The translations under genes and the position numbers were made by a program. From NCBI GenBank assembly GCA_027622375.1, contig JAQCAB010000008.1, positions 17,388 to 81,387 of the forward strand: DNA of 64,000 nucleotides, given 5' to 3'. Each line of letters starts with the position of its first letter. Position 1 is the stretch's first letter. Positions 17,235 through 26,059 of the stretch are shown piece after piece. The stretch is from Bacteroidota bacterium (GTDB lineage Bacteria > Bacteroidota > Ignavibacteria > UBA10030 > UBA8401). The notes beneath the pieces are model-generated. The model was not told the origin of the DNA. It did no database searches and saw nothing but the letters and a program-made list of their open reading frames with translations.

Positions 17235-17807
17235 CTATAAATATAAATTTTTTTGGATAATATATTTACGAACTTTTAAAGCTACCAACTCTTCAATTGA
17301 TTCTCCATTTTTAATTTTATCTCGAATTAGAGAAGAAGAGATCGGAATATTCGGAATTGTTACTTTAATATAATCAGAAATAATATTTTCATTTATCTTT
17401 TCATCTCCACGATTCATTACAACTAATTTTCCATAATTATTTAGCTTCTGATAATTCTTCCATTTTGTCAAATTATTAAAACTATCAACACCAATTATTA
17501 AATAATAATTTATTTCAGGATTCATTTTTTTAAAATATTTTAAAGTGTCTATTGTAAAAGAAATATCCTTCTTTTCAGCTTCAAACGTAGAAATCTCAAA
17601 AAGCGTATTATCTTCAATTGCAATTTTAAGCATTTTAACTCTTTCATTAATAAAACTTTCTTCACCTTCATTTTTTAATGGCGAGATGAATGCTGGAATA
17701 AAAATTATTTTTTCTAACCCCAATTCCTTCAAAACTGACTCTGCAGCATAATAATGTCCCAAATGAGGAGGATTAAAAGTTCCTCCAAATAATCCAATCT
17801 TATTCAT
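17235..17807 (-). CDS. nadD: Nicotinate-nucleotide adenylyltransferase
   Basis: NadD adenylates nicotinate mononucleotide to deamido-NAD in NAD synthesis. The start MNKIGLFGGTFNPPHLGHYY contains the nucleotidyltransferase (H)xGH motif. The mid-part has YLIIGVDSFNNLTKWKNY and the end PISSSLIRDKI, the ISSTxxR-type ATP motif. The 190-residue length is normal. It leads nadD-ogt-pcrA with gaps of 4 and 15 bases. Confidence 0.96.
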   Translation of the reverse strand: MNKIGLFGGTFNPPHLGHYYAAESVLKELGLEKIIFIPAFISPLKNEGEESFINERVKMLKIAIEDNTLFEISTFEAEKKDISFTIDTLKYFKKMNPEINYYLIIGVDSFNNLTKWKNYQKLNNYGKLVVMNRGDEKINENIISDYIKVTIPNIPISSSLIRDKIKNGESIEELVALKVRKYIIQKNLYL

Positions 17808-17824
17808 TTAACAATATTTTTAAA

Positions 17825-18475
17825 CTATTTGATAAATTTTTCTATAATATCCATCTCTATAATTGCACTGTCAAATCCAGACTCACTAATTTGTTTAATT
17901 TGATGTTCGGTTCTTATTCCATAAGTGCAAAAAGTAAAAATGCTATTTGGTATATTTCTACGAAGTCTTAATGAGTTTTGTAAATTTATATTAATCTGAT
18001 TTGAATAATCATTCATAACTGAAATATTTGTTGCTCCAATTGAAATTGCTATTTCAATTTTCTTTTTTACTGACGAATTAATAATAAGTGGGTAATTTAT
18101 TTTTAAAGATTCAGCAACCATATCAGACATTAAATTAATTGGCATATCACTAAAATCAATAATGTGCGCAGTCATTTCATTTTGTTTTTCTGATGTAAGT
18201 TGATTGTCATTTTGGATTTTAGATTTAATTATAATTTTATTCAATACATTTATTTTTGTTTGAACTATTAATTTTTTTACATCATCCCATATTAAATCAT
18301 CCAAATTGATTACAACATTTTTGAATCCAGATTTGTATAAATATTCTAATTTAAATTGAAGGGATTCAGCTTTTTTATTTGCCAATAACTTTTTTAAATT
18401 AATTTCAGGAATTATAATAATATCATTTTCTAAATTATTATCTGAAGTTAATATTTTTCGCAAGTTAGCTCTCAT
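17825..18475 (-). CDS. TrpC-like barrel protein without the catalytic residues
   Basis: The 216-residue soluble protein is hard to assign. Its last 90 residues follow the pattern of indole-3-glycerol phosphate synthase. AISIGATNISVMNDYSN is near residue 143, then NLQNSLRLRRNIP near residue 164, and YGIRTEHQIKQISESGFDSA near residue 190. These match the TrpC strands around VNNRDL, the SL..L..IP helix and S.GI.t..di. The TrpC SESGI motif reads CTYGI, the VNNRxL motif reads VMNDYS, and no catalytic lysine motif is seen in the N-terminal half. An inactive or repurposed barrel is the best reading. It overlaps the CBS-domain gene by ATGA. Confidence 0.5.
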   Translation of the reverse strand: MRANLRKILTSDNNLENDIIIIPEINLKKLLANKKAESLQFKLEYLYKSGFKNVVINLDDLIWDDVKKLIVQTKINVLNKIIIKSKIQNDNQLTSEKQNEMTAHIIDFSDMPINLMSDMVAESLKINYPLIINSSVKKKIEIAISIGATNISVMNDYSNQININLQNSLRLRRNIPNSIFTFCTYGIRTEHQIKQISESGFDSAIIEMDIIEKFIK

Positions 18476-19287
18476 TTTATATTGATTTTAATTTGTCTAA
18501 TTCTGCGAGGTGAACTTGCTTCAATTATAAATACTATTTTTTTATATTTAATTTCTTCTTTTAATTCAGGAATTTTACCGGTTATTTTGTGAAGAAATCC
18601 ACTTAATGTAGAGTATTCCTTACTTTCAGGTATTTTCTCTGGAAATAATAAATTAAAATCTTCAATTCTTAATTTTCCTGAAACTATATCTGATCCATCT
18701 TTTGATTTTAAAATTGAAGTTTTTTCTTCGTCATATTCATCTCTTATTTCGCCAACAATTTCTTCCAAAATATCTTCAATGGTTACCAATCCTTCCGTTT
18801 CACCAAATTCATTTACTACAATGGCGATATGTTGTCTTTTTGATTGTAATTCTTTTAGGAGTTCACTTATTTTTTTTGATTCGGGAATAAACATTACCGG
18901 CCTAATTATATCTCGAACGATTATTATATTTTGTAATTCAATAATACTTAATAAATCTTTTGCATAAAGAATTCCAACAATTTTGTTTAATGAATTATCA
19001 AAAACCGGAATTCTAGAATACCCTTCATTTATAAAAGCAGAAATTATTTGTTCGCGCGTTGATGAAATATTTAGCGCAGCCATATCTTCACGCGAGACCA
19101 TAATCTCTTTTACAATTGTATCCGAAAATTCAAGTATGCTTTTTATTAAAGCATGTTCTGTTGAATTAATTACACCAGAACTTTTACCTTGGTCAATTGC
19201 TTCAATTACAGCTTCTTCGGATATATTTTTTGGATTGCCAAATAAATTATTAAGTAAGCTAAAAATATTTTTGAAAATTTTATTCAT
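18472..19287 (-). CDS. CorC/TlyC-like CBS-domain protein
   Basis: The 271-residue protein has two CBS domains, MVSREDMAALNISSTREQII near residue 62 and VMFIPESKKISELLKELQ near residue 135. They are followed by the FGETEGLVTIEDILEEIVGE signature and a CorC_HlyC (transporter-associated) domain to the end. The DUF21 membrane domain of CNNM proteins is missing, so this is the short soluble CorC form. CorC is linked to Mg/Co efflux, while TlyC-type members were once called hemolysins without strong support. It overlaps the TrpC-like gene and lies 21 bases from the truA stop. Confidence 0.88.
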   Translation of the reverse strand: MNKIFKNIFSLLNNLFGNPKNISEEAVIEAIDQGKSSGVINSTEHALIKSILEFSDTIVKEIMVSREDMAALNISSTREQIISAFINEGYSRIPVFDNSLNKIVGILYAKDLLSIIELQNIIIVRDIIRPVMFIPESKKISELLKELQSKRQHIAIVVNEFGETEGLVTIEDILEEIVGEIRDEYDEEKTSILKSKDGSDIVSGKLRIEDFNLLFPEKIPESKEYSTLSGFLHKITGKIPELKEEIKYKKIVFIIEASSPRRIRQIKINIK

Positions 19288-19308
19288 TAGTTATAATTGA
19301 TTTAGTTT

Positions 19309-20034
19309 TCAATCATATAAAACATTTTTTAAGCACAATCCATTTGGGGGCGCAAACATAACTGGAAAAGATTCTCCATTAAAATATTTAGTTACATTAT
19401 CAATAGTAACTTTTTTTCTACCGACATCAACAATTAAACCAATAATTCCACGAACCATTCCACGCAAAAAACGATTTGCATCAATTTGATAAACAAACTC
19501 GTTTTCGGTTTTTGTTAATAATGATTTATGAATAATTGCCATAAAATTATGCGTATCACTTTCGTTTTTAGAAAGTAGTTTAAAATTACTTTGTTGACTA
19601 ATAATTTTTGCAGCTTCATTCATTGAGTCAAAATCTAAATCGTAATTAATTTGCCAAGTAAATCTATTTAAAAATGGATTTTTTTGTGTAGATATTCTAT
19701 AAATATATTTTCTTGAAGTTGCACTAAATCGTGCCGAAAAATTTTCATCAGCTAATTCAATATTATTTATTGAGATATCGCTACTTAACATTTTATTAAT
19801 TGCAAATTTAAACTTTTGCAAATCTAAATTATTATTTATTTTAAAATTAGCAACTTGATTTTCCGCATGAACTCCGCTATCAGTTCTTCCTGCGCCAATT
19901 AAATTAATATCTTCGTTTAAATATTTTGAAATAACATTTTCCAATTCTCCTTGAATTGTTTTTAATTTATTTTGTTTTTGCCAACCACAATAATTAGTTC
20001 CATCATAGGCAATGCCTAATTTGATGTTTTCCAT
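19309..20034 (-). CDS. truA: tRNA pseudouridine synthase A
   Basis: TruA makes pseudouridine at positions 38-40 of many tRNAs. The 241-residue protein opens with IAYDGTNYCGWQKQ. GAGRTDSGVHAENQVANF near residue 48 contains the catalytic aspartate, YRISTQKNPF appears in the middle and FLRGMVRGIIGLIVDVGRKK near residue 185. Length and motif order are typical. It follows the DUF5683-like gene by 11 bases. Confidence 0.95.
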   Translation of the reverse strand: MENIKLGIAYDGTNYCGWQKQNKLKTIQGELENVISKYLNEDINLIGAGRTDSGVHAENQVANFKINNNLDLQKFKFAINKMLSSDISINNIELADENFSARFSATSRKYIYRISTQKNPFLNRFTWQINYDLDFDSMNEAAKIISQQSNFKLLSKNESDTHNFMAIIHKSLLTKTENEFVYQIDANRFLRGMVRGIIGLIVDVGRKKVTIDNVTKYFNGESFPVMFAPPNGLCLKNVLYD

Positions 20035-20045
20035 TTAATTAAATT

Positions 20046-20744
20046 TTAGGGTAGAGAAATTGAATAATTAAATACAAATGCTCTTTTGTTAAAAAGAGTA
20101 TTTGATAATTTAAATTCAAAATTTTGACTTTGGAGAATAGTAGATAAGTAGCGCGAATGAATTGCGCTAATTACATGATTTAAAACAATTCCAGTTGCAA
20201 TAAATTTTAATTTGTCAAGTGCTTCACTTGATGAAACACGTATTGATCTGAATTTTTCTCTCTCAGCACTTGAATTCCACTTCCAATAATGTGATTGAGG
20301 AAGTATTTCAATTTGCCGATTTTGTAATTGTTCAGCATTGTAATCATCAATTGATTCATAATTACCAATTATTGTAAAATAATTTGCATCTTTACCTTTT
20401 GTATCTACATTAGCATGTGCTGCAGAATAAAGAACAGCATCATTATATTTCCAATTACCGTAATAGTTGCAACCAAGATATAAAGCCCACAAACTTAATT
20501 CAGCAGAAATTGGATAAATACTTTTTTCAGTTGAGCTAGTTAAAATATATTCTCCCCAACCAGGCAATACTAATGAAGCTAATGACGCTTTTGCAATTGG
20601 AATTTTTTCTTTGTTAAAATTGTTGATAGATTTGAGTCTCAATTCAAATTTTTCATTCAATATCTTCCCACTATTTTTTGAATATGAAATATTCAAAATA
20701 AAAATGATTGAGAAAAAAATTATTTTAAATAATTTAGATAACAT
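20046..20744 (-). CDS. Secreted/periplasmic DUF5683-like protein
   Basis: ATG 20744 starts a clear signal peptide, MLSKLFKIIFFSIIFILNIS, and gives about 232 residues. A GTG at 20762 would add six residues that spoil the signal, so I reject it. After the signal, AKASLASLVLPGWGEYI is the short proline/glycine motif seen in DUF5683-type proteins of Bacteroidota relatives. Later it has a Tyr/Trp-rich segment (YWKWNSS) and a C-terminal hydrophobic stretch. The function is unknown. It overlaps the mtaB stop by 11 bases, so the two are co-translated. Confidence 0.65.
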   Translation of the reverse strand: MLSKLFKIIFFSIIFILNISYSKNSGKILNEKFELRLKSINNFNKEKIPIAKASLASLVLPGWGEYILTSSTEKSIYPISAELSLWALYLGCNYYGNWKYNDAVLYSAAHANVDTKGKDANYFTIIGNYESIDDYNAEQLQNRQIEILPQSHYWKWNSSAEREKFRSIRVSSSEALDKLKFIATGIVLNHVISAIHSRYLSTILQSQNFEFKLSNTLFNKRAFVFNYSISLP

Positions 20745-22023
20745 CGCAATTGCAATATTCACTTTTTGCCGACTTTATAATGACCTTAGAAATTAAATTC
20801 TCCAATTCCGGTAAATAATTAGTTCTAACTCGAATATAGTTATCTGTATAACCTTCAATTTTATTACCATCTAGGGATGATTCAAATAAGACATTTTGTA
20901 ATTTATCAATATTCGATTTATAAAATTCTAACTTCTTTTTTGCACCAAGCGTTCTTAATTTTTCGCTAAATAAAAACCTCAGTTTTGGTTCAATTCTAAA
21001 ATCATAATTAATAGAAGGTGTTTTTTCTCTTTCTGAATATGTAAAAACATGTAAATATGATACTTCTAAATTGTTTAAAAAATTATATGTTTCAGTAAAA
21101 CACTTTTCATCATCACCTGGAAAACCACAAATCACATCAACACCAATTCCTGCGTTTGTAGAACTTTTTCTTATTTTTGAAATTAAGTTTTTGTAATCGG
21201 TAGATGAATATCTTCTTTTCATTTTTCGCAAAATGTCATCAGAGCCACTTTGTAGCGGAAGATGAAAATGTTTGCAAATTTTTTCAGATGAAATCCAATA
21301 TTCAAGAAGTTCATCATTTAATAAATTTGGCTCAATTGAACTAATTCTAATTCGTCTCAAATCAGAAATCAACTCTAAATTTTTTAGAAGTTCAATTAAA
21401 TTAGCTCCGTTTTTTTTACCATAATCGCCAACATTAACTCCAGTCAAAACAATTTCTTTATATCCGTTTTCAACTAAATGGTTTGCTTGCGTAATTGTAT
21501 CATTAATATTTTGACTTCTGCTTTCGCCACGCGCAAGTGGAATTGTACAAAAACTACAATTAAAATCGCAGCCATCTTGAATTTTTAAAAATGCTCTTGT
21601 TCTTCCATCAACATTTCCAGAAAAAGCTGGACCAAAACCAGAAAGTTCACTTAACGGTGAGACATGAATTTGAGGAGTTCCCTTTTTTTCAAATTTAGTT
21701 TCAAAATCAAACAGATTTAATTTTTCTTTAGATCCAAGTACAAGATCAACGCCATCAATTGAAACAATTTCTTCAGGAGAAAGTTGCGCGTAACAACCAG
21801 TAACTATTATAAAGGCATTCGGAGATTTATTTAATGCTTTACGGATTAATTGTCTGCACTCTTTATCAGCTCGTTCAGTTACGGTGCATGTATTTATTAC
21901 AACAACATCAGATTTTTTATTAAACTCAACTACAGAATGTCCCTTGCTAACAAAAACATTTTCCAATGTAGATGTTTCGGCATAGTTTAATTTACAACCA
22001 AGTGTTTTAAAAGCAACATTCAT
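20734..22023 (-). CDS. mtaB: tRNA threonylcarbamoyladenosine methylthiotransferase
   Basis: This radical-SAM enzyme adds a methylthio group to t6A37 in tRNA. The 429-residue protein has the N-terminal MTTase domain opening KTLGCKLNYAET with conserved cysteines at NTCTVTERADKECR and TGCYAQ. The radical-SAM cluster motif GCDFNCSFCTIPLARG is near residue 150 and a C-terminal TRAM-like region closes it. KTLGCKLN and the C-terminal pattern favour MtaB over MiaB or RimO. It follows the rpsA terminator, so it has its own start. With truA and miaA it is one of several tRNA modification genes here. Confidence 0.93.
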   Translation of the reverse strand: MNVAFKTLGCKLNYAETSTLENVFVSKGHSVVEFNKKSDVVVINTCTVTERADKECRQLIRKALNKSPNAFIIVTGCYAQLSPEEIVSIDGVDLVLGSKEKLNLFDFETKFEKKGTPQIHVSPLSELSGFGPAFSGNVDGRTRAFLKIQDGCDFNCSFCTIPLARGESRSQNINDTITQANHLVENGYKEIVLTGVNVGDYGKKNGANLIELLKNLELISDLRRIRISSIEPNLLNDELLEYWISSEKICKHFHLPLQSGSDDILRKMKRRYSSTDYKNLISKIRKSSTNAGIGVDVICGFPGDDEKCFTETYNFLNNLEVSYLHVFTYSEREKTPSINYDFRIEPKLRFLFSEKLRTLGAKKKLEFYKSNIDKLQNVLFESSLDGNKIEGYTDNYIRVRTNYLPELENLISKVIIKSAKSEYCNCDVI

Positions 22024-22030
22024 ATTTAAA

Positions 22031-22060
22031 ATAAGAAGAGTCCAATTACGGACTCTTCAA
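22031..22060 (-). terminator. Intrinsic terminator after rpsA
   Basis: GAAGAGTCC (22035-22043) pairs with GGACTCTTC (22050-22058) around a six-base loop. On the minus strand the hairpin is followed by TTATTTTAAA, a U-rich tail. It lies between the rpsA stop and the mtaB ATG, ends the rpsA transcript, and implies a separate promoter for mtaB in or near the hairpin. Confidence 0.8.
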
Positions 22061-22084
22061 TTTAATTAATTATTTAATAAAAAA

Positions 22085-23824
22085 TTAATTCTTATCGGTA
22101 GTTGTATTGTTATCTGCAGAGTGTACTGAGCTTGCACTTGGCAAAACATCTTTTAAAGTAATTGGTGGAAGATGGTGTTGTGCAACATATTCATCAACCA
22201 ATTTTTGTTCTTTACCGCGCAAATATTCTACAACTGATAAAATAATTTTTTTGTTTTCTTTATCAAATTCAATAATTGTTAGATGTAGCAATTCTTCTTC
22301 ATGAAAAACATCAGTAATTGATTTTATCGGGGTTTGTGAAAGTTGCGAAGTTGGAACAAATCCCTCAACACCCATAGGCAATTCAATTATTACACCTTTA
22401 TCAGTTACACGAGTAATTTTACCTTCTGTTTCGCTTCCAATTTTATAGACAGATGCAAAAGCCTCCCATGGATTGTCGGTAACTTGTTTGTGCCCAAGTG
22501 TAATTCTTCTTTGAGGGACATCAATTCCCAAAACAACGACATCAAGTTTTTGTCCTTTTTTAACTGATTCACCTGGATGACGAAGTTTTTTAGTCCAACT
22601 TAAATCTGATATGTGAACCAATCCATCAATTCCTTGTTCAAGTTCAACAAAGACTCCAAAATTTGTTAATCCGCGAACTACACCAGAATGTTTGGAATCA
22701 ATTGGATAATTTAATAAAATATTTGACCAAGGGTCGGGAGTTAATTGTTTCATTCCCAAACTGATTTTTTTGTTTTCAATATCGAGTGAAAGAATTACAG
22801 CTTCAATAACTTGCCCGAGTGAAACCATTTGTGAGGGATTTTTTACATGCTGAGTCCAACTCATTTCTGAAACGTGAATTAATCCTTCTATACCTTTTTC
22901 AATCTCGATAAATGCCCCATAATCAGTTAGCGAAACAACTTTACCACTAACTTTTGAACCAATTGGATATTTAAATTCAATTCCATCCCAAGGATGTTTT
23001 TGAAGTTGTTTGTATCCGAGTGAAATTCTTTTTTTATCAGATTCATATTCTAAAATTACTACTTGAATTTCCTGATCTAATTTTAAAATATCACTTGGAT
23101 GATTAATCCTTCCCCAAGCTAAATCAGTAATATGAATTAATCCATCAACTCCACCTAAATCAACAAATACACCGAAATCTGAAAATGCTTTTACTGTGCC
23201 AACTACAATTTGACCTTTTTCGAGGGTATTTAATATTTTTTGACGTTGATCTGTCAATTCTTCTTCGACTAATATTTTATGGCTAACAACAACATTTTCG
23301 TATTGATGATTAATTTTTACAATTCTAAAATCCATTTCTTTATTAACAAAGACATCAAAATCTCTAACTGGTCTGACATCAATCTGAGAGCCGGGTAAAA
23401 ATGCATCAACACCAAATAAATCTACAACCAATCCTCCCTTGATTCTTCGGATACATTTGCCACGAATAATTTCTCCTGTTTCGAAAGCTTTATTAATTTT
23501 TTCCCATACACGCATAAAATCTGCACGGCGACGAGATAAAATTAATTGACCATTTTTATCTTCTATATTTTCTAAAAATACTTCTAACTCATCTCCAATT
23601 TTTAATTCAGAAATATTTGTAAACTCATTTATAGAAATTATTCCTTCAGATTTAAAACCAATATCTAAAACTACATCAGATTCTCCGATGCGAGCAATTT
23701 TACCTTTGATAATATCTCCGACAGAAAACTTTGCAAAGCTTCCTTCGTAAAGTTGAAGGAGTTGATTTTGCTCTTCTTCATTGTATTGTGAAATTGTGAA
23801 TACTTGTGATTCTTTTTTTTGCAT
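22085..23824 (-). CDS. rpsA: 30S ribosomal protein S1
   Basis: S1 binds mRNA leaders and helps them onto the 30S subunit. This matters in a lineage where Shine-Dalgarno sites are often weak. The 579-residue protein has six S1 (OB-fold) repeats beginning near residues 36, 117, 203, 288, 373 and 460. The third to fifth each have the classic GVFVDL/GAFIEI strand followed by GLIHISDL-type segments. The C-terminus is acidic and Ser/Thr/Asn-rich. It follows ispH by 66 bases and has the terminator just described. Confidence 0.96.
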   Translation of the reverse strand: MQKKESQVFTISQYNEEEQNQLLQLYEGSFAKFSVGDIIKGKIARIGESDVVLDIGFKSEGIISINEFTNISELKIGDELEVFLENIEDKNGQLILSRRRADFMRVWEKINKAFETGEIIRGKCIRRIKGGLVVDLFGVDAFLPGSQIDVRPVRDFDVFVNKEMDFRIVKINHQYENVVVSHKILVEEELTDQRQKILNTLEKGQIVVGTVKAFSDFGVFVDLGGVDGLIHITDLAWGRINHPSDILKLDQEIQVVILEYESDKKRISLGYKQLQKHPWDGIEFKYPIGSKVSGKVVSLTDYGAFIEIEKGIEGLIHVSEMSWTQHVKNPSQMVSLGQVIEAVILSLDIENKKISLGMKQLTPDPWSNILLNYPIDSKHSGVVRGLTNFGVFVELEQGIDGLVHISDLSWTKKLRHPGESVKKGQKLDVVVLGIDVPQRRITLGHKQVTDNPWEAFASVYKIGSETEGKITRVTDKGVIIELPMGVEGFVPTSQLSQTPIKSITDVFHEEELLHLTIIEFDKENKKIILSVVEYLRGKEQKLVDEYVAQHHLPPITLKDVLPSASSVHSADNNTTTDKN

Positions 23825-23890
23825 AAAATAAATTCTTTTACCTTTTCATGTCCACCATAAACATGATTCAGTAATTTTGTTAGTTAGTAA

Positions 23891-24793
23891 TTAGTTAATT
23901 AAGATGGTGTTGTTAAATTTTTTTTCTTCTATAAATTTTTTTACTCGCTCCATTAGCCATTGCGGAGTTGAAGTTGCTCCTGTAATTCCAACTCGATCAA
24001 TATTTTTAAACCAATCAGCTTGTAATTCATTTTCATTTTCAATAAAATATGTTTTGGGATTTTCATCTTTGGCAATTGAATATAAAACTTTTCCATTTGA
24101 TGACATTTTTCCAGCCACAAAGATAACAATTTCATTGTTACGAGAAAACTCTCTTAGCTTTTTATCCCTTCCAGAAACTTGCCCGCAAATTGTGTCTTTT
24201 GCATGAAAATCAGCAGCAATCTCCTCAAACGTGCCAACTTCAAAATCAGCCTTTATTTTGGCCTTAATTGCGTCACGAATGGCATAAAATGACTCTTTAT
24301 CCATTGTAGTTTGTGAAAAAAGTACAGTTTTTTTATTAAGATTTATTTTTTCGATTTCTTCAACCGATTTAATTACAATTGCAGTTCCACTTGTGTAACC
24401 AACTAGTCCAATAACTTCTGCGTGATCTTTTTTACCAAAAATTACAACTTGAAAATCTTTATCATAAAATTTTCTGATTCGTTCTTGAACTTTTGTTACA
24501 ACTGGACAAGTTGCATCAATTATTTCAAGTCCAAGTTCACTCGCTTTTTTAAAAGTTGAAGGAGGTTCTCCATGTGCACGAATTAAAATTTTCCCATCTT
24601 TAATATTTTCTAAATCATTGTGGGAAATTGTTTGCAGCCCTTTTTCACTTAATCTTTCAATTTCTACGGGATTATGAATAATTTGTCCAAGCGAAAATAA
24701 TTTTTTTGAATTGCCTAATTCCTGTTCTGCAATTTCAATTGTTCTAACAACTCCCCAGCAAAATCCAGAACTTTGATCTATTGTGACATTCAT
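23891..24793 (-). CDS. ispH: 4-hydroxy-3-methylbut-2-enyl diphosphate reductase
   Basis: IspH is the last enzyme of the MEP pathway and makes IPP and DMAPP with a 4Fe-4S cluster. The three cluster cysteines are visible at Cys12 (SGFCWGVVRTIE), Cys96 (IDATCPVVTKVQ) and Cys203 (DTICGQVSGRD). RAHGEPPS near residue 72 and the late GITGATSTPQWLMERV are further signatures. The 300-residue length is normal. Its product DMAPP is the substrate of MiaA in this window. It is two bases from the cmk stop. Confidence 0.96.
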   Translation of the reverse strand: MNVTIDQSSGFCWGVVRTIEIAEQELGNSKKLFSLGQIIHNPVEIERLSEKGLQTISHNDLENIKDGKILIRAHGEPPSTFKKASELGLEIIDATCPVVTKVQERIRKFYDKDFQVVIFGKKDHAEVIGLVGYTSGTAIVIKSVEEIEKINLNKKTVLFSQTTMDKESFYAIRDAIKAKIKADFEVGTFEEIAADFHAKDTICGQVSGRDKKLREFSRNNEIVIFVAGKMSSNGKVLYSIAKDENPKTYFIENENELQADWFKNIDRVGITGATSTPQWLMERVKKFIEEKKFNNTILIN

Positions 24794-24795
24794 TT

Positions 24796-25470
24796 TTAAT
24801 TATTAATTTTTTCTTTTGCTTTTTGAACAATAAAATCTACTTGCATATCTAAAGTCAAATTAGTTGTATCAAGTTCAATCGCATCTTCAGCTTTTTTTAG
24901 CGGACTAATTTCTCTACTCGAATCTAAATAATCTCGATGAATTAAATCTTTTTCTAAATCTTGAATTTCTTGCGAAATCCCTTTTTCTTGTAATTCTAAT
25001 TTTCTCCTTGCAGCTCGGGTTAATGAATTTGCCGTTAAGAAAAATTTTAATTCCGCTTTTGGAAAAACGACAGTTCCAATATCTCTACCTTCGAGCACAA
25101 CACCACCAGAACTTCCAAGTGATCTTTGTTTTAAAACCATTTGTTTTCTAACACCATCAATTGCGCTGATTGCACTAACAATTTCCGTAACAAATGGTAA
25201 TCTAATTTTTTCGGTCAAATCTTCCCCATCTAAAATAATATGTTGCTTATTTTCAAAATTTTTAAATTCTATTTTAGATTTTTCAGCTATTTTATTTATT
25301 GTTTCAAAATTATTAATTTGAGTCCCAGTTTCTAATACTTTGAATGCAATTGCACGATACATAGATCCTGTGTCAATGTGCATATAATTCAATTGTTGCG
25401 CTACTTTTAAAGCCGTACTACTTTTACCAGAAGCTGATGCGCCATCGATTGCAATTATTATTTTCTTCAA
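24796..25470 (-). CDS. cmk: Cytidylate kinase
   Basis: Cmk phosphorylates CMP and dCMP. The P-loop GASASGKSSTA comes eight residues after the start, and IDTGSMYRAIA, GRDIGTVVFPKAELKFFLTA and RRDYLDSSRE-type lid residues (here HRDYLDSSREISPL) follow in order. I start at TTG 25470, giving about 224 residues beginning with the usual KKIIIAIDG. A TTG at 25509 would add 13 residues inside the opposing promoter region. A good promoter match 11 bases upstream would leave a leader of only about four bases. With ispH and rpsA downstream it forms the cmk-ispH-rpsA order seen in many bacteria. Confidence 0.93.
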   Translation of the reverse strand: MKKIIIAIDGASASGKSSTALKVAQQLNYMHIDTGSMYRAIAFKVLETGTQINNFETINKIAEKSKIEFKNFENKQHIILDGEDLTEKIRLPFVTEIVSAISAIDGVRKQMVLKQRSLGSSGGVVLEGRDIGTVVFPKAELKFFLTANSLTRAARRKLELQEKGISQEIQDLEKDLIHRDYLDSSREISPLKKAEDAIELDTTNLTLDMQVDFIVQKAKEKINN

Positions 25471-25494
25471 AGTGAATACAAATATATTTATAAA
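25466..25494 (+). promoter_or_regulatory. Candidate promoter of the TrmH-type methyltransferase gene
   Basis: TTCAAA (25466-25471) and TATAAA (25489-25494) are 17 bases apart on the plus strand and would start transcription about 18 bases before ATG 25519. It overlaps the cmk promoter on the other strand, so the two genes share one short control region. Confidence 0.3.
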
Positions 25495-25509
25495 TTGAGT
25501 ATTGAACAA
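25481..25509 (-). promoter_or_regulatory. Candidate promoter of cmk
   Basis: On the minus strand TTGTTC (25504-25509) and TATATT (25481-25486) are 17 bases apart. Initiation would fall near 25474, four bases before the proposed TTG start, making the mRNA almost leaderless. The match supports the short cmk start but is not proof in such AT-rich DNA. Confidence 0.35.
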
Positions 25510-25518
25510 ACTAAAATA

Positions 25519-26055
25519 ATGCGAAAACTAATTCATCAAGAAATACAATTGCAAAGAAAATCTCAAGAACAAATGGAAGCCTTAAAACGATTTCCAATTG
25601 TTTGTTTGATTGATAATGTTAGAAGTTTATACAATGTTGGATCAATTTTTAGAACTTCAGATGGCGCATGTATTGAAAAAATTTATTTAACTGGTTTTAC
25701 CCCAACACCACCCAGAAAAGAAATCGAAAAAACTTCTCTCGGTGCAACCAAAACAATTCCTTGGGAATATTTTGAAGATCCATTAGTGCCAATTAAAATG
25801 TTAAAACAAAATGGTTATAAAATAATACTTGTTGAAATGACAACTTCCGGTTTTAATTATTCAAATTTAAAAGTTGATAACTTCCCAGTATGTTTTATTT
25901 TTGGAAATGAATTAGTTGGAGTTTCAAATAAATTATTTGAAATAGCAGATTTTAGTATTGAAATCCCGATGCATGGTTCCAAACATTCCTTAAATGTTGC
26001 TGTCGCATACGGAATTGTTTTGTTTGATGCAATTAGAGTTTTAACAAATAAATAA
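25519..26055 (+). CDS. SpoU/TrmH family RNA methyltransferase
   Basis: The 178-residue protein is a SPOUT methyltransferase that would 2'-O-methylate rRNA or tRNA with SAM. DNVRSLYNVGSIFRTSDGA near residue 32 is the first SpoU motif, FIFGNELVGVS near residue 123 the second and IPMHGSKHSLNVAVAYGIVL near residue 145 the third. No extra substrate-binding domain is present, so the RNA target cannot be named. ATG 25519 is chosen over a TTG at 25495 lying at the proposed start of transcription. It converges on mtgA with a four-base gap and no visible terminator. Confidence 0.9.
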   Translation: MRKLIHQEIQLQRKSQEQMEALKRFPIVCLIDNVRSLYNVGSIFRTSDGACIEKIYLTGFTPTPPRKEIEKTSLGATKTIPWEYFEDPLVPIKMLKQNGYKIILVEMTTSGFNYSNLKVDNFPVCFIFGNELVGVSNKLFEIADFSIEIPMHGSKHSLNVAVAYGIVLFDAIRVLTNK

Positions 26056-26059
26056 TAAT

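Noticed and set aside
23825..23890. Short inverted repeat and a possible eight-codon leader ORF upstream of rpsA
   Set aside because: CATGT/ACATG is only five pairs with a nine-base loop and the mini-ORF (ATG...AGG TAA) has no convincing ribosome site. It is too weak to call an S1 autoregulatory element.
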